64,000 bases of DNA from Silvania confinis (GCF_025564085.1 NZ_JAMGZJ010000077.1:310001-374000), one strand, 5' to 3'. Shown: positions 1-10,984, counted from the first letter of the stretch. A program made the numbers and translations. Notes: a model not told the origin generated them from the sequence alone.

Positions 1-1232
1 CCGTTCTCACGCTCGGCTTTCACCGCCACCGCCAGCCGTTCGTTAATGGCAGGCAGTTGTCCCAGGGTATCGGCCACCGTGGCGCTCAGCGAGCCATCCA
101 GCAGATGACGGATATCCACCGCCATTTCCGGCATGCCCAACTGCTGCATGATCCCGGCAGATTTGTGCTCGTAGTTGATGGCGATCGCCGGGGTGCCAAA
201 GTTCATTGAGATAATCGCTGAATGCAGTCGCGTGCCCACCGTCAGCTCGCAAGCGCCCAGCAGTTTGCCCATCTCCAGATCGTTAAGTTCATCCATCACC
301 ACGTGGTAGCGAGAGGGATCGCTGACGTGCTCGCGCAGGTTCAGCGCCACCATCCGGTCATCTTTGTTGTAGCTGTCGATCCCGGTACAGGTTGAGAGCG
401 CCAGCACCTGATAGCCGCTCGCCAGCACCCGGTTGACCACCTCGGCAAAGGCTTTTTCATACGCGGCCTGGGTGGTGCCCAGCCGCTTATCAAACGGTGC
501 CAGTTCGCGCAGGGTGATGGCGACGGTTTTCTGCTGCGCCGCGACGTTCAGCCAGTGCTGCACCGCATAGCTCGGGGTAAAACTGGCATCCTGATGATCG
601 ACCAGCCAGGCGGTGTCGACCCCCTGCTCCACTTTACGGGTGTCGATTTCGCTGCGCTGCATCAGGTTCAGGCTCACCGATTCACGCAGGATCAGCGCAT
701 CACAGTGGCCAAAAACATGGTTCGCCAGCTGGTTAAACTGCGGATCCTGGAACGGCCCGACGCTGTGCCCGACCATAAACAGCGGTTTCTTCGCCATAAA
801 GGTGCATAGCGCGTGCTCAAACTGCGGCACGCCGTACAGGTCGACAAAGAACGACCCGCCGACCTGAATAATGGCGTCATAGCCGGAGAGCAAACGGACA
901 AAATCGGTAAAGCCCTGGGCGATGGCGATATTGCGCAGCTTGCCGGTGTCGGTCACCCTGGAGAGCAGAACCTGGTGCTGATAGCGACGGCGCAGCACTT
1001 TTTTGACCCGCCCCACCACGCCCGCAGCGCTATTGTGCTGTTTCATCTGGCTGTACAGCGGATCGCCCATCACCGGACGGTTCAGCAGCCAGGAGGAGCT
1101 CACCGGGTAGCGGCTCATCACATCGACCTCGGTCTCAGGCGCAAGGGTGTGGATCGCATCCAGTAAGCCGCGCAGGATCGCACTGTCACCGCGGTTGCCG
1201 CAGGTATGGTTGCCCAGAATCAATAATTTCAT
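1..1232 (-). CDS. wcaK: WcaK, colanic acid pyruvyl transferase-like protein (3' end outside window)
   Basis: The protein belongs to the polysaccharide pyruvyl transferase family and is thought to add the pyruvyl ketal to the colanic acid repeat unit. The visible N-terminus (MKLLILGNHTCGNRGDSAIL) matches E. coli WcaK closely, including the family's glycine-rich NHT-GNRGD start. About 410 codons are present and the frame is open to the window edge; the E. coli protein is 426 residues, so only a short C-terminal piece is missing. Two ATGs are adjacent. I chose the inner one because AGAGG then lies five bases upstream; the outer one (1235) would leave only two. It follows wzxC by 15 bases in the operon. 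Confidence 0.93.
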   Translation of the reverse strand, partial: MKLLILGNHTCGNRGDSAILRGLLDAIHTLAPETEVDVMSRYPVSSSWLLNRPVMGDPLYSQMKQHNSAAGVVGRVKKVLRRRYQHQVLLSRVTDTGKLRNIAIAQGFTDFVRLLSGYDAIIQVGGSFFVDLYGVPQFEHALCTFMAKKPLFMVGHSVGPFQDPQFNQLANHVFGHCDALILRESVSLNLMQRSEIDTRKVEQGVDTAWLVDHQDASFTPSYAVQHWLNVAAQQKTVAITLRELAPFDKRLGTTQAAYEKAFAEVVNRVLASGYQVLALSTCTGIDSYNKDDRMVALNLREHVSDPSRYHVVMDELNDLEMGKLLGACELTVGTRLHSAIISMNFGTPAIAINYEHKSAGIMQQLGMPEMAVDIRHLLDGSLSATVADTLGQLPAINERLAVAVKAEREN

Positions 1233-1247
1233 CATGACCTCTTAAAA

Positions 1248-2726
1248 TTAGCCTGCGCGAAGCAGTGTTTTCATCTTCTCGCCGCGACAAAACTGGCGCT
1301 TCATCTCCACCACCAGCGCATTGCGTGACAGCACAATCATCACCGCAAAAGCCAGCACCCCGGCCGCTACCTGCACGGCAAGCAGCGCCGCCAGCGGCAA
1401 ATGGCCGTTAAGCACCACGCCCAGGGCGTAGCTCAGCACAAGCGTGGGTAAGGAGAGGTAAAACGGCAGCCACAGGCTCAAAATGTACTGGCGATAGCTG
1501 GAACCCAGCACCGGTTTAATCATCACGAAGTAGCTCAACACGGTGTTGATCACCTGCACCAGCAGGAAGCCCAGCGTCACCCCCATCGCGCCCGCCATCA
1601 GGCCGCCGATGACGATCGCCGGAATAAACAGAAAGGTTTTAAAGACGTTGAATTTGAAGCTGATATCAACCCGGGCTTTCGCCATCAGCAGCGAGCCAAT
1701 CGGGTTGCCGACCGAGCGCAGCAGCCCCACCACACACAGCAGCTGCAGGACCGGGACAATACTGACCCACTTCTCACCAAACACCAGCGGCACCAGGTTG
1801 CCGGAAACCACCATCAGCCCCAGCAGCGTCGGGAAGTTAATAATCCCCACCACCGACAGCAGCTTGTAGAAGTTGACCCGCAGCTTTTCGGTATCGTCCT
1901 GAATTTTGGCGAACGCCGGGAACAGCACCCGGGTAATAATCGGGTTAAGTTTCATCGGCGGCACCACCGCCACGTTCCAGGCCAGGTTAAAGCCACCGGC
2001 CACGCTGGCGCCGAGCATACGCGCCAGCACCAGCGTCGAGAGGTTGGTATTCACATAATTGATGATACTGTCGGCGGTCAGCCACGCGCCAAAGCGCAGG
2101 TTGGAGGCCACCGACGCCAGCGAGAAGTGCAAGCCTGGACGGTAAATCTTGCGGCCAAAGTAGCCGAACAGCAGGGTGCGCACCGCGCTGTTGACCAGAT
2201 AGCCCAGGATTGCGGTCATTGCCAGCGGCCAGAAGTGGGCGCTCACCACGGTAAACGTAAATCCAGCCAGCACCGAGGTGGTTTCAATTATGCCGATTTT
2301 GCTGAACTCCAGCTCCTTCTGCATCAGGGCGCGGAACTGCTGTCCGTGGGGGATCACGATAAAGGCAAATGACAGGGCCCGCATCAGCGGTGCCAGTTCC
2401 GGATTATTCAGCGCATCAGCAATTGCATCGCTCAGCAGGTACAGCGCCACACACACCACCACCCCGAGGCCGACGTTCAGCCAGTAGAGGGTGGTCAGTT
2501 CCAGCTGGCTGATCTCTTTGCGCTGAATAATCGAGTTGGCAATGCCAAAGTCCGACAGGGTATCGGCGAGGGCGATAATCACCAGCGAAATGGTCAGGAG
2601 ACCAAACTGGTGGCTGTCGATAATCCGCGCCAGCACGGTCATCTGCGCCAGGCCAAGACCGATGATGATCACCGTGGCAATCGCCGACCACTTGGCACCG
2701 CTGAGGGTTTTTTCACGTAAGCTCAT
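1248..2726 (-). CDS. wzxC: Colanic acid repeat-unit flippase WzxC
   Basis: WzxC moves the undecaprenyl-diphosphate-linked colanic acid repeat unit across the inner membrane. It belongs to the MOP/PST polysaccharide exporter family and shows about a dozen hydrophobic segments over its whole length. I set the start at MSLREKTLSGAKWSA, which gives 492 residues, the length of the E. coli protein. A longer frame upstream adds eight residues that E. coli lacks. The ATG sits one base after the wcaJ stop codon (TAA-C-ATG), so translation is probably coupled to wcaJ. The conserved C-terminal region (around VVEMKRQFCRGEKMKTLLRAG) is intact. Confidence 0.97.
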   Translation of the reverse strand: MSLREKTLSGAKWSAIATVIIIGLGLAQMTVLARIIDSHQFGLLTISLVIIALADTLSDFGIANSIIQRKEISQLELTTLYWLNVGLGVVVCVALYLLSDAIADALNNPELAPLMRALSFAFIVIPHGQQFRALMQKELEFSKIGIIETTSVLAGFTFTVVSAHFWPLAMTAILGYLVNSAVRTLLFGYFGRKIYRPGLHFSLASVASNLRFGAWLTADSIINYVNTNLSTLVLARMLGASVAGGFNLAWNVAVVPPMKLNPIITRVLFPAFAKIQDDTEKLRVNFYKLLSVVGIINFPTLLGLMVVSGNLVPLVFGEKWVSIVPVLQLLCVVGLLRSVGNPIGSLLMAKARVDISFKFNVFKTFLFIPAIVIGGLMAGAMGVTLGFLLVQVINTVLSYFVMIKPVLGSSYRQYILSLWLPFYLSLPTLVLSYALGVVLNGHLPLAALLAVQVAAGVLAFAVMIVLSRNALVVEMKRQFCRGEKMKTLLRAG

Positions 2727-2727
2727 G

Positions 2728-4122
2728 TTAGTACGCCGCTTTGTTGACAAAGCCCTTAAAGACGGTCAGAAAAACGATTTTGATATCGAACCAGACGCTC
2801 CACTCGCGGATGTACTCCAGGTCGAACTCAACGCGTTTTTCCATTTTTTCGAGGGTGTCGGTCTCGCCGCGCCAGCCGTTGATCTGCGCCCAGCCGGTAA
2901 TGCCCGGTTTCACTTTGTGGCGCAGCATGTAGCCTTCAATCAGGGCTCGGTACTGCTCGTTATGCGCCACCGCGTGCGGACGCGGGCCAACAATCGACAT
3001 TCCCCCGGTCAGTACGTTGATAAACTGCGGCAGTTCGTCGAGAGAGGTGCGGCGCAGGAAGTTACCCACTCGGGTAACGCGGGGATCGTTTTGCGTCGCC
3101 TGAGTCACCACCTGGGCATTTTCCATTACCTTCATCGAGCGGAATTTCCACACCATGATCGGCTTACCGTCCATGCCGTAGCGGGTCTGGCGAAAAATCA
3201 CCGGCCCTTTAGAGGTGAGCTTCACCGCCAGCGCAATGGCGCACAGCACCGGCGAAATCAGCAGCAGGATCAGAGACGACAGGATGATGTCCTCGACGCG
3301 CTTCAGTACCCGGTTGATACCGGACAGCGGCGTGTCGTACAGCGGCACCACCGGAACGCCATTCACCTCTTCAATACGCGAGTGCAGAATGTTAAAAGTG
3401 AAGACATCAGGAATGAGGATCACCGAGCAGGTGGTATCCGCCAGTTTGCGCATCAGGGTTCTGATGCGGGCTTCGTCACTCATCGGCATGGCGATATAGA
3501 CGTTGTGGATCTTTCCGGCTTTCGCGTCATCAACCAGCTGCGAATAGTTACCGGCCCACTCAGCAGGCACACCGCCGGGTTGCGCGTCGTGATACACCCC
3601 GACCACATCAAACCCCAGCCACGGCTCTTTGCGAAAGCTGTCCAGTAGCGTCAGCCCCACCGGCAAACTGCCCGCCACCGCCACCCGGCGAGTATTGTAA
3701 CCCCGGTTACGCAGCCAGCCCGCGCCGTAGCGGATCAGCGACCGGCACACCACCATCCCGACGCTGGTCAGCAGATACCAGGCAAAATAGGTGGCAAAGC
3801 GGTTATCAAAGTCGTTATTAAAGGCCACCAGCCCGAAGCTAAACACCAGGCTTAAGGTCCAGTTTTGCAGCAGCAGCTGCAGCTCGGTGGCAATCTTGAC
3901 GCCACGCCACGAACGGTAGAAATCGGTCATGCCGCCGATCATCTGGAAGACCACCAGCGCAATCAGCCCCATCAGCAGATGCATATAGAGGAAGGGCAGC
4001 CCGCTGAGTTTACACACCATCCACAATCCGCCGAACATGATGGTGATATCAGAAAAACGCTGCACCATAGAGATTAACGATGCATTCGTTTTGGCTCGCT
4101 CGCGCTTTTTTAGATTTGTCAT
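2728..4122 (-). CDS. wcaJ: Undecaprenyl-phosphate glucose phosphotransferase WcaJ
   Basis: WcaJ starts the colanic acid repeat by moving glucose-1-phosphate from UDP-glucose to undecaprenyl phosphate at the inner membrane. It is a polyprenol-phosphate hexose-1-phosphate transferase. Four hydrophobic segments lie in residues 20-130, then a soluble domain (about 145-265), a re-entrant hydrophobic segment (about 279-300) and the catalytic domain to residue 464. Family motifs are present: KFRSM (326-330), the [10 protein letters not shown] region (357-366), SIVGPRP (376-382) and the PGITGWAQ stretch (406-413). The length equals that of E. coli WcaJ. An AGGAAC ribosome-binding site precedes the ATG. 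A 49-base gap with a hairpin separates it from cpsG. Confidence 0.97.
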   Translation of the reverse strand: MTNLKKRERAKTNASLISMVQRFSDITIMFGGLWMVCKLSGLPFLYMHLLMGLIALVVFQMIGGMTDFYRSWRGVKIATELQLLLQNWTLSLVFSFGLVAFNNDFDNRFATYFAWYLLTSVGMVVCRSLIRYGAGWLRNRGYNTRRVAVAGSLPVGLTLLDSFRKEPWLGFDVVGVYHDAQPGGVPAEWAGNYSQLVDDAKAGKIHNVYIAMPMSDEARIRTLMRKLADTTCSVILIPDVFTFNILHSRIEEVNGVPVVPLYDTPLSGINRVLKRVEDIILSSLILLLISPVLCAIALAVKLTSKGPVIFRQTRYGMDGKPIMVWKFRSMKVMENAQVVTQATQNDPRVTRVGNFLRRTSLDELPQFINVLTGGMSIVGPRPHAVAHNEQYRALIEGYMLRHKVKPGITGWAQINGWRGETDTLEKMEKRVEFDLEYIREWSVWFDIKIVFLTVFKGFVNKAAY

Positions 4123-4141
4123 CGTTGTTCCTGTTTCAGGG

Positions 4142-4166
4142 TCTCCCCTCCCGTCGGGAGAGGAGA
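4142..4166. repeat. Short CTCCC/GGGAG inverted repeat between cpsG and wcaJ
   Basis: Two arms of about 11 bases (TCTCCCCTCCC and GGGAGAGGAGA) face each other across a short loop, with one mismatch. The same CCCTCTCCC-type palindrome recurs near 49001 and, in a variant, at 55674, always between genes. No T-run follows on the minus strand, so it is more likely a small intergenic palindrome than a terminator. It could still stabilise 3' ends or attenuate readthrough inside the operon. Confidence 0.55.
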
Positions 4167-4171
4167 AAGGA

Positions 4172-5542
4172 TTACTGATTCAACAGCGCCATAATGTCCT
4201 GCGTTCGCGCCTGCATTAGCGCGGTATCCGCACGGGATTCCACGTTCAGGCGCACCACCGGCTCGGTGTTGGATGAGCGCAGATTGAAGCGCCACTGTGG
4301 GAACGCCATGCTGATACCGTCGGTGCGATCGATTTCCAGCGCGTGCAGGGCAAAGTGGTGCTCGACGCGGGCAATCGCCTCGGCGGGCGCGGCCAGCGTG
4401 CTGTTGATCTCCCCGCTGGCCGGGAAGGCCGCCATCCGGTCACGCACCAGTTCACCCAATGACTGGCCCTTCTGGCACAGCAGCTCGGTGACCAGCAGCC
4501 ACGGGATCATCCCGCTGTCGCAGTAGGCAAAATCACGGAAATAGTGATGGGCGCTCATCTCGCCGCCGTAGATGGCGTCTTCAGCGCGCATCCGCTCTTT
4601 GATAAACGCATGCCCGGTTTTCGACATCACCGGCGTACCACCCGCAGCAGCGACCACATCCACCGTGTTCCAGGCCAGGCGTGGGTCGTGGATGATCCGT
4701 GAGCCAGGGTGTTTTTCGAGGAACGCTTCTGCCAGCAGGCCGACAATGTAGTAACCCTCGATAAACTGCCCTTTCTCGTCGAACAGGAAGCAGCGGTCGA
4801 AATCACCGTCAAAGGCAATGCCCATATCGGCACCGTGTTCGATCACCGCATTACGCGTATCGGCACGACACTCCGGCAGCAGCGGATTCGGAATACCGTT
4901 CGGGAAGGTGCCATCGGGGGTGTTGTGTACCTTGATAAAGGTCACTGGCAGGTTGAGCGCCTTAAAGCGGGCCTCCAGCGCATCCACCACCGGGCCTGCC
5001 GCGCCATTACCGGAGTTAATCACCAGTTTGAGCGGCGTGAGGTTGGCTGGATTGATGTAGCCCAGCAGGTGGTCAATGTACGCCTGCTGCAGGTTGATCT
5101 GTTGATAGCTGCCGCGTTTCGCTGCGTCGACCGGCGGGAAGTCGTTCGCTTCCGCCAGACGCTGCACGTCGCGCAGGCCGGTATCGCCGCTGATCGGCCG
5201 CGCGCCTTCGCGCACCAGCTTCATGCCGTTGTAATCCATTGGATTATGGCTGGCCGTCACTTCGATTCCGCCGTCCACGCCAAGGTGGAAAGTGGCGAAG
5301 TAGATCTCTTCGGTGCCGGAAAGACCGATGTCCAGCACGTCGACGCCGGCATCCTGCAGCCCTTTCGCCAGCGCCAGCTTTAAGGCTTCACTTGTCAGGC
5401 GCACGTCGCCACCCAGCACGATGGTTTTCGGCTTTAGATATTCGCCGTACGCGCGGCCAATGCGCCACGCGATATCTTCATTCAGCTCTTCGCCCAGCTT
5501 GCCGCGAATGTCATAGGCTTTAAAACAGGTTAATTTTTGCAT
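4172..5542 (-). CDS. cpsG: Phosphomannomutase CpsG (ManB)
   Basis: This enzyme converts mannose-6-phosphate to mannose-1-phosphate, the first committed step to GDP-mannose and GDP-fucose. It belongs to the alpha-D-phosphohexomutase family. The phosphoserine loop ([13 protein letters not shown], near residue 100), the metal-binding loop DGDFDRC (near 248), the sugar-binding GEMSAHHYF loop and the phosphate-binding RSSNTEP near the C-terminus are all intact. The start at [14 protein letters not shown] gives 456 residues, as in E. coli, with GGGG five bases upstream. An ATG one codon earlier is less well spaced. It is separated from cpsB by about 190 bases that carry an ERIC-like element. Confidence 0.97.
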   Translation of the reverse strand: MQKLTCFKAYDIRGKLGEELNEDIAWRIGRAYGEYLKPKTIVLGGDVRLTSEALKLALAKGLQDAGVDVLDIGLSGTEEIYFATFHLGVDGGIEVTASHNPMDYNGMKLVREGARPISGDTGLRDVQRLAEANDFPPVDAAKRGSYQQINLQQAYIDHLLGYINPANLTPLKLVINSGNGAAGPVVDALEARFKALNLPVTFIKVHNTPDGTFPNGIPNPLLPECRADTRNAVIEHGADMGIAFDGDFDRCFLFDEKGQFIEGYYIVGLLAEAFLEKHPGSRIIHDPRLAWNTVDVVAAAGGTPVMSKTGHAFIKERMRAEDAIYGGEMSAHHYFRDFAYCDSGMIPWLLVTELLCQKGQSLGELVRDRMAAFPASGEINSTLAAPAEAIARVEHHFALHALEIDRTDGISMAFPQWRFNLRSSNTEPVVRLNVESRADTALMQARTQDIMALLNQ

Positions 5543-5611
5543 CATTACCCCTTTTTCAGGCAACAGTTGGCCCTCTCCCGGCAGGAGATATTTTTTATAA
5601 ATTCAAGAACC

Positions 5612-5727
5612 ATTAGATTTCGCGTTGCAGGAAGGCGGCGACGTTGTGTATCCCCGGTCGCTTAGTTAACTAAGTGACCGGGGCGCGCAACGGAAGCCAA
5701 CGCATCTGCAACGTGAAAGATGATGGT
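5612..5727. repeat. ERIC-like intergenic repeat between cpsB and cpsG
   Basis: The block resembles the enterobacterial repetitive intergenic consensus as I remember it. It has a left arm with TTGCAGGAAGGCGGCGA, a central palindrome, and a right arm with AGCCAACGCATCTGCAACGTGAAA. The central palindrome (5652-5683) has 16-base arms around CTTAGTT/AACTAAG with one mismatch. The roughly 116-base size is near the usual 127. It lies inside the transcribed operon, so it is present in the mRNA as a long hairpin. I identified it from memory of the consensus, not from a database search. Confidence 0.72.
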
Positions 5728-5732
5728 TAGCG

Positions 5733-7169
5733 CTATACCCGGCCGTAGCGGTCTTCGAAGCGGACTATATCGTCCTCTTCCAGATACGAGCCGGAGCGCA
5801 CTTCAATCAGATCGAGAGGGATTTTCCCCGGGTTTTCCAGGCAGTGAGTGGCACCCAGCGGGATGTAGATCGATTCGTTTTCACCCAGCAGCGTCACCAC
5901 GTCGTCGATGGTGACTTTGGCGGTACCCGCCACTACCACCCAGTGTTCGGCCCGGTGATGGTGCATCTGCACCGACAGTCCCTCGCCCGGCTTCACGGTA
6001 ATGCGCTTCACCTGGTAGCGTTCGCCTTCGTCGATAGAGTCATATTTGCCCCACGGACGGTAAACTTCCCGGTGAATGTGGTGCTCATGGCGGCCTTCGG
6101 CCTTGATTTGCTCAACGATTTTTTTGACGTCCTGCACCGCGTTGCGATCGGCGATCAGCACCGCGTCTTTGGTCTGCACCACCACCAGATCCTTTACCCC
6201 AACGGTGGTCACCAGCCCCGATTCGGCGTACACGTAGCTGTTTTCCGTTTTATGGCTGATCACATCCCCGTGATGGACGTTGCCTTCCGGCGTCTGGGCG
6301 CTGATTTCCCACAGGGAAGACCAGGAGCCGACGTCGCTCCAGCCCGCGTCCATCGGTACCACCACCGCATCGGCAGTGCGCTCCATTACCGCGTAATCCA
6401 CCGACTCTTCCGGGCAGGCGAGGAAGGACTGTTCATCAACGCGGATAAAGTCCAGATCCGGGTCGACGGTCGCCATCGCCTTTTCGCAGGCGGTCAGAAT
6501 GTCCGGGCGATACTTTTGCAGCTCTTCCAGATAGCGTCCGGCGCGGAACAGGAACATACCGCTGTTCCAGTAATACTCCCCGCTGCCAACGTAGGCCTGC
6601 GCGGTTTCAAGATTCGGTTTTTCGACAAACTGCGCCACGTCAAAGGCGATGTTGTCGCCCTCGCCCGGGGTCACTTCACCGCGACGAATGTAGCCGTAGC
6701 CGGTTTCCGGCATATCCGGCACGATGCCAAAGGTCACCAGTTTGCCGCTTTCGGCATACGGGATCGCTGCACGTACCGCCTCGCGGAAGGTATCTTCCTG
6801 CTGAATAACGTGGTCAGCGGCCAGCACCAGCATCAGCGGATCGCAATCCGGGCTGCTGCGTTGGGCCGCCAGCGCCGCGAGGGCAATCGCCGGGGCGGTG
6901 TTGCGCCCGGCAGGCTCCAGAATGATGTTTTCGGTCAGTTTGTTCAGCTGACGCAGCTGCTCGGCGACGATAAAGCGGTGCTGCTCATTGCAGATCACCA
7001 CCGGGCTTTCGCACAGCACACCGTTCAGGCGAGAGACCGTGGTCTGCAGCATCGTGAGTTCCCCTTTCAGGCAGAGGAACTGTTTTGGATAAAGCACGCG
7101 GGACAGCGGCCATAAACGGCTACCGGAGCCACCCGCCATCACTACCGGGTACAACGTATTTTGACTCAT
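5733..7169 (-). CDS. cpsB: Mannose-1-phosphate guanylyltransferase CpsB (ManC)
   Basis: CpsB makes GDP-mannose from mannose-1-phosphate and GTP. The N-terminal nucleotidyltransferase domain opens with the signature [14 protein letters not shown] (residues 11-24) and contains FVEKP and the WNSGMFLF stretch. The C-terminal part (about 360-478) is a cupin-type mannose-6-phosphate isomerase-like domain with the [10 protein letters not shown] metal-binding stretch. The 478-residue length equals that of the E. coli enzyme. The start codon follows the wcaI stop with a three-base gap. With cpsG, gmd and fcl it supplies GDP-fucose for the polymer. Confidence 0.98.
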   Translation of the reverse strand: MSQNTLYPVVMAGGSGSRLWPLSRVLYPKQFLCLKGELTMLQTTVSRLNGVLCESPVVICNEQHRFIVAEQLRQLNKLTENIILEPAGRNTAPAIALAALAAQRSSPDCDPLMLVLAADHVIQQEDTFREAVRAAIPYAESGKLVTFGIVPDMPETGYGYIRRGEVTPGEGDNIAFDVAQFVEKPNLETAQAYVGSGEYYWNSGMFLFRAGRYLEELQKYRPDILTACEKAMATVDPDLDFIRVDEQSFLACPEESVDYAVMERTADAVVVPMDAGWSDVGSWSSLWEISAQTPEGNVHHGDVISHKTENSYVYAESGLVTTVGVKDLVVVQTKDAVLIADRNAVQDVKKIVEQIKAEGRHEHHIHREVYRPWGKYDSIDEGERYQVKRITVKPGEGLSVQMHHHRAEHWVVVAGTAKVTIDDVVTLLGENESIYIPLGATHCLENPGKIPLDLIEVRSGSYLEEDDIVRFEDRYGRV

Positions 7170-7172
7170 GAC

Positions 7173-8396
7173 TTATTCCCGTATATCTGCAATAAACTGG
7201 CTCAGCACGTTCTCTTTCTCGAGCGTGCGTTCGGCGTACTCACGCGCCACGGCGTTTTGCGCGGGCATCGTGAGGGCATGTTCTATACCGGCGACCAGCG
7301 CGGGTACCGATTCCGGCTCCACGCATACCGCGATCCCCGGCAGGTCGCTACACAGCTGGCCCAGCTCGGTGTGGGCTTCAGCAGTGATCACCGCATTACC
7401 GCCCACCGCCAGAATGTTGGTCAGCTTGGAGGGCAATACCGCATCCGCCGCGCCGCGCTTTTGCACCACCAGATGGCAGTCGGCCATCTTCAGCAGCGCC
7501 GGTAAGGCGTCGTAAGACTGCAGCGGGAAAAACTGAATGTTGTGCAGGCCGCACTCGCGGGCCATTTTTTCCAGCCGCGCTTTGCCGCCGCCCTGGCCGA
7601 CAATCACAAACTGCCAGGGCTTATCACGGAGCTGTGCGGCGGCTTCAATCACGTTCTCCAGGCCCTGCTTCTCGCCGATGTTGCCGGAGTAGAGAATGAT
7701 TTTTTGCGCGTCGGTAAGCCCCAACTGCGCGCGCAGCACTGCCGCATCGGCAGGCGTGACGTCGCGAAAACGCGCCACTTCGGACCAGTTGGGGAAGAAG
7801 ATCACTTTTTCCGCCGCCACGCCCTTCTCCTGCGCTTTGTTCATCATCGAGCGCGAGATGGTCGAAACGTAGTCGACGTTGTGCAGGCCGCTGCGCTCAA
7901 AGGCGCTGGCCAGTTTCGCCACCTTGCCGCCCTTGCCTTTGCCCGCCATCCCCAGTCCGAGCATGGCGTCCACTTCATAATCCTGAATATGCAGCAGGGT
8001 GCGCGCGCCGGTGAGCTTGCCCAGCAGGCGCATGCCTGGGGTGCAAAACAGCGTCGGCACCACGCCGATAATGCGATCGGGCTTCCAGCGGCGCTGGGCC
8101 ATCAGCGGGAAGAAGCTGCTCAGGGCAAAGCTGCCCAGGTGGATCAGCCGTTTCAGCGTTGAAGGTTGCTTTGGCACGTACAGCGGGCAGCGCCAGACGG
8201 TGGCGGCCCCCTGCTCACGGCGATAGCGCCAGCTGGAGTAACGCTCACCCACTTTCCACTCGGGGTAGTAAGGTGGGGCGGTAATGACCCGCACCTCATG
8301 ACCCTGGCTCGCCATCCACTCCACCATTTCGCCGGTGTACTTACCGATCCCGGTTAACTCCGGCGAGTAGTTGATGCCGTAAATTAGGATTTTCAT
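7173..8396 (-). CDS. wcaI: Colanic acid glycosyltransferase WcaI
   Basis: This is a GT4-type glycosyltransferase of the GT-B fold. It is assigned to colanic acid synthesis by position and by close similarity to E. coli WcaI (407 residues in both). The N-terminus [20 protein letters not shown] carries the glycine-rich acceptor-side loop typical of the family. The C-terminal domain has the [17 protein letters not shown] strand and loop and a donor-site region around [14 protein letters not shown]. The ATG overlaps the gmm stop as ATGA, which indicates translational coupling. Its exact donor and acceptor cannot be read from the sequence; a fucosyltransferase role has been proposed. Confidence 0.95.
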   Translation of the reverse strand: MKILIYGINYSPELTGIGKYTGEMVEWMASQGHEVRVITAPPYYPEWKVGERYSSWRYRREQGAATVWRCPLYVPKQPSTLKRLIHLGSFALSSFFPLMAQRRWKPDRIIGVVPTLFCTPGMRLLGKLTGARTLLHIQDYEVDAMLGLGMAGKGKGGKVAKLASAFERSGLHNVDYVSTISRSMMNKAQEKGVAAEKVIFFPNWSEVARFRDVTPADAAVLRAQLGLTDAQKIILYSGNIGEKQGLENVIEAAAQLRDKPWQFVIVGQGGGKARLEKMARECGLHNIQFFPLQSYDALPALLKMADCHLVVQKRGAADAVLPSKLTNILAVGGNAVITAEAHTELGQLCSDLPGIAVCVEPESVPALVAGIEHALTMPAQNAVAREYAERTLEKENVLSQFIADIRE

Positions 8397-8866
8397 AATC
8401 CCGGCACCCCAGTCTGATCCAGGAAATAGGCCCGGCTGTTATCGTGAACGTGGTCGCTGGCAAGCAACGCCTCAGGCGTCAGCCAGCGGTACGCGTCGTG
8501 CTGGGCATCGGGCAGGTGCAGGTCTGCCTGATTGACCCGCAGGCGATACCCGAGCACCACGTAGTGGGTGGAGAAATCGCTGCCGGAGAAGTTGTCGTCA
8601 TAGAAGTGCTGCCAGACGCCGTAAAACTGGCCCGCAGCCATTGGCAAGCGCAGCCCCAGCTCCGCCAGCGTCAGGCGTTCAAACGCCGCTTCCAGCGTCT
8701 CGTCTTTCTGCACCCGTCCGCCGGGGACGAACCAGTAGCCCTGCGCCGGACGGTTGGTGCGCTGCCCGAACAGGCACTCGCCGCGTTCATTCTCCACAAT
8801 CAAATCGATGGAGATAAGCGGCGTGGCGCGTACTACCGTGGCAAAATCTTCCTGACTTAAAAACAT
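8393..8866 (-). CDS. gmm: GDP-mannose mannosyl hydrolase Gmm (Nudix)
   Basis: Gmm hydrolyses GDP-mannose to GDP and mannose and probably tunes the GDP-mannose/GDP-fucose pool. The Nudix-like box begins at [17 protein letters not shown]. As in other Gmm proteins it departs from the classic REUXEE motif. The start at [13 protein letters not shown] matches E. coli and gives 157 residues. An ATG 13 codons upstream would lie inside fcl and adds residues that the family lacks. The ATG is two bases after the fcl stop, and the stop overlaps the wcaI ATG. Confidence 0.95.
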   Translation of the reverse strand: MFLSQEDFATVVRATPLISIDLIVENERGECLFGQRTNRPAQGYWFVPGGRVQKDETLEAAFERLTLAELGLRLPMAAGQFYGVWQHFYDDNFSGSDFSTHYVVLGYRLRVNQADLHLPDAQHDAYRWLTPEALLASDHVHDNSRAYFLDQTGVPGL

Positions 8867-8868
8867 GT

Positions 8869-9834
8869 CTACCCCCGGTAGCGGTGCTGATTTTCGAGGA
8901 ACCACTGCCAGGTGCTGGCCAGACCCTGTTCAAGGGAGACCTCGTGGAACCAGCCCAGCTGATGCAGACGGGTTACGTCCAGCAGCTTGCGCGGCGTGCC
9001 GTCGGGCTTGCTGGCATCGAACACCACCCGGCCGCGATACCCCACTACCTTGGCGATAGTCTGGGCCAGCTCGCGGATCGTGCAGTCCACCCCGGTGCCG
9101 ACGTTGATGTGCGACAGCATCGGCTGGGTGTTCTCCTGCCACACCTCGCGGGCCAGCTCCATCACGTGAATGCTGGCGGCAGCCATATCGTCGACGTGCA
9201 GGAACTCGCGCATCGGCGTGCCGCTGCCCCACACCACCACATCCGGCGCGTTGTTGAGGGTCGCTTCATGGAACCGGCGCAGCAGCGCCGGGATCACATG
9301 GGAGTTGCTTGGGTGGAAATTATCAAACGGCCCGTACAGGTTAGTCGGCATCACCGAGCGATAATCCCGGCCATACTGGCGGTTATAGGATTCGCACAGT
9401 TTGATGCCGGCGATTTTGGCAATCGCATACGGCTCGTTGGTCTCTTCCAGCGTGCCCTGCAGCAGTTCGCTCTCAGCGATTGGCTGTTTCGCCAGCTTCG
9501 GGTAGATGCAGGAGGATCCGAGGAACAACAGCTTATTCACGTTGTGCAGATGCGCGGCGTGAATGATGTTGCTCTCGATCATCATGTTTTCGTAGATGAA
9601 ATCTGCCGGGTAGGTATTGTTGGCGACAATACCGCCCACTTTTGCCGCCGCCAGATACACCTGATCGATGCGCTGTTCAGCGAAAAAAGCCTGTACCGCG
9701 CTGGCATCCAGCAGGTTCAGTTCGTCGCGGGTGCACAGCACCAGCTCGGCGTCACCGCGGGCCTGGAGCTGGCGAACAATCGCCGACCCCACCATCCCGC
9801 GATGCCCGGCGACAAAAATACGTTGTTTGCTCAT
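8869..9834 (-). CDS. fcl: GDP-L-fucose synthase Fcl (WcaG)
   Basis: Fcl is the epimerase-reductase that turns GDP-4-keto-6-deoxy-mannose into GDP-L-fucose with NADPH. It is a short-chain dehydrogenase of the extended type: [10 protein letters not shown] near the N-terminus binds the cofactor, and the catalytic YxxxK lies in [10 protein letters not shown] (about residues 135-144). Ser in GSSCIYP completes the triad. The length of 321 residues equals that of E. coli. It follows gmd by two bases. Confidence 0.98.
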   Translation of the reverse strand: MSKQRIFVAGHRGMVGSAIVRQLQARGDAELVLCTRDELNLLDASAVQAFFAEQRIDQVYLAAAKVGGIVANNTYPADFIYENMMIESNIIHAAHLHNVNKLLFLGSSCIYPKLAKQPIAESELLQGTLEETNEPYAIAKIAGIKLCESYNRQYGRDYRSVMPTNLYGPFDNFHPSNSHVIPALLRRFHEATLNNAPDVVVWGSGTPMREFLHVDDMAAASIHVMELAREVWQENTQPMLSHINVGTGVDCTIRELAQTIAKVVGYRGRVVFDASKPDGTPRKLLDVTRLHQLGWFHEVSLEQGLASTWQWFLENQHRYRG

Positions 9835-9836
9835 TC

Positions 9837-10958
9837 TCAGGACTCCAGCGCGATGGCAACCTCGTAGCCGTGGGACTTGAGCAGGGAATGCTTTTTGGCT
9901 GCTTCAAGATCGTTGGCAACCATCTCGGATACCATCTGCTGCAGGGTGATCTCCGGTTTCCAGCCCAGCTTTTCGTGCGCTTTGGTCGGATCGCCGAGCA
10001 GGGTTTCTACTTCTGCAGGACGGAAGTAGCGCGGGTCGACTTCGATAATCACATCACCCGGCTTCACGCCCGGTGCATCGTGACCGGTGACCGACACCAC
10101 AATGCCTTTTTCGTCCACGCCGGTGCCTTCAAAACGCAGTTTGATGCCCAGCTGCGCGGCGGCCATCTCGACAAACTGACGCACGGAGTACTGCACGCCG
10201 GTGGCGATAACGAAGTCGTCCGGGGTCTCCTGCTGCAGCATCATCCACTGCATCTTCACGTAGTCTTTGGCATGGCCCCAGTCGCGCAGGGAATCCATGT
10301 TGCCGAGGTGCAGTTTCTTCTCCAGACCCTGGGCGATGTTGGCGATCGCACGGGTGATTTTGCGGGTCACGAAGGTTTCGCCACGGCGCGGGGATTCGTG
10401 GTTAAACAGAATGCCGTTGCAAGCGTACATACCGTAGGATTCACGGTAGTTAACGGTGATCCAGTAGGCGTACAGTTTGGCGACCGCATACGGCGAGCGC
10501 GGGTAGAATGGGGTGGTCTCTTTCTGCGGCGTTTCCTGCACCAGACCGTACAGCTCTGACGTCGATGCCTGATAGAAACGGGTTTTCTTCTCCAGACCGA
10601 GGAAGCGGATTGCCTCCAGCAGACGCAGGGTACCCATCGCATCCACATCGGCGGTGTATTCCGGCGATTCGAAGGAGACCGCAACGTGGCTCATGGCGCC
10701 CAGGTTGTAGACCTCATCCGGCTGCACTTCCTGCAGAATACGGGTCAGGTTGGAGCTGTCGGTCAGATCGCCATAGTGCAGGTGGAATTTCGGGTTTGCT
10801 GCGTGTGGATCCTGATAGATATGATCCACGCGCTCGGTATTGAAGGAAGAGGCACGACGTTTGATTCCGTGCACTTCATAGCCTTTTTCCAGCAGGAGTT
10901 CCGCCAGGTAAGAACCATCCTGTCCGGTTACGCCGGTGATGAGAGCGACTTTAGACAT
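9837..10958 (-). CDS. gmd: GDP-mannose 4,6-dehydratase Gmd
   Basis: Gmd converts GDP-mannose to GDP-4-keto-6-deoxy-mannose, the branch point to fucose. The Rossmann motif [11 protein letters not shown] lies at the N-terminus (about residues 8-18), and the catalytic region includes [12 protein letters not shown] with the YxxxK pair. The 373-residue length matches the E. coli enzyme. Gmd, fcl and gmm are tightly packed, so they are almost certainly co-translated. A 26-base gap separates it from wcaF. Confidence 0.98.
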   Translation of the reverse strand: MSKVALITGVTGQDGSYLAELLLEKGYEVHGIKRRASSFNTERVDHIYQDPHAANPKFHLHYGDLTDSSNLTRILQEVQPDEVYNLGAMSHVAVSFESPEYTADVDAMGTLRLLEAIRFLGLEKKTRFYQASTSELYGLVQETPQKETTPFYPRSPYAVAKLYAYWITVNYRESYGMYACNGILFNHESPRRGETFVTRKITRAIANIAQGLEKKLHLGNMDSLRDWGHAKDYVKMQWMMLQQETPDDFVIATGVQYSVRQFVEMAAAQLGIKLRFEGTGVDEKGIVVSVTGHDAPGVKPGDVIIEVDPRYFRPAEVETLLGDPTKAHEKLGWKPEITLQQMVSEMVANDLEAAKKHSLLKSHGYEVAIALES

Positions 10959-10984
10959 GTTTATTTTCTCCAGACTTATCGAAG

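Noticed and set aside
2536-3648. Open frame of 370 codons on the plus strand across wzxC and wcaJ
   Set aside because: It crosses two well-supported genes in antisense and resembles no family.
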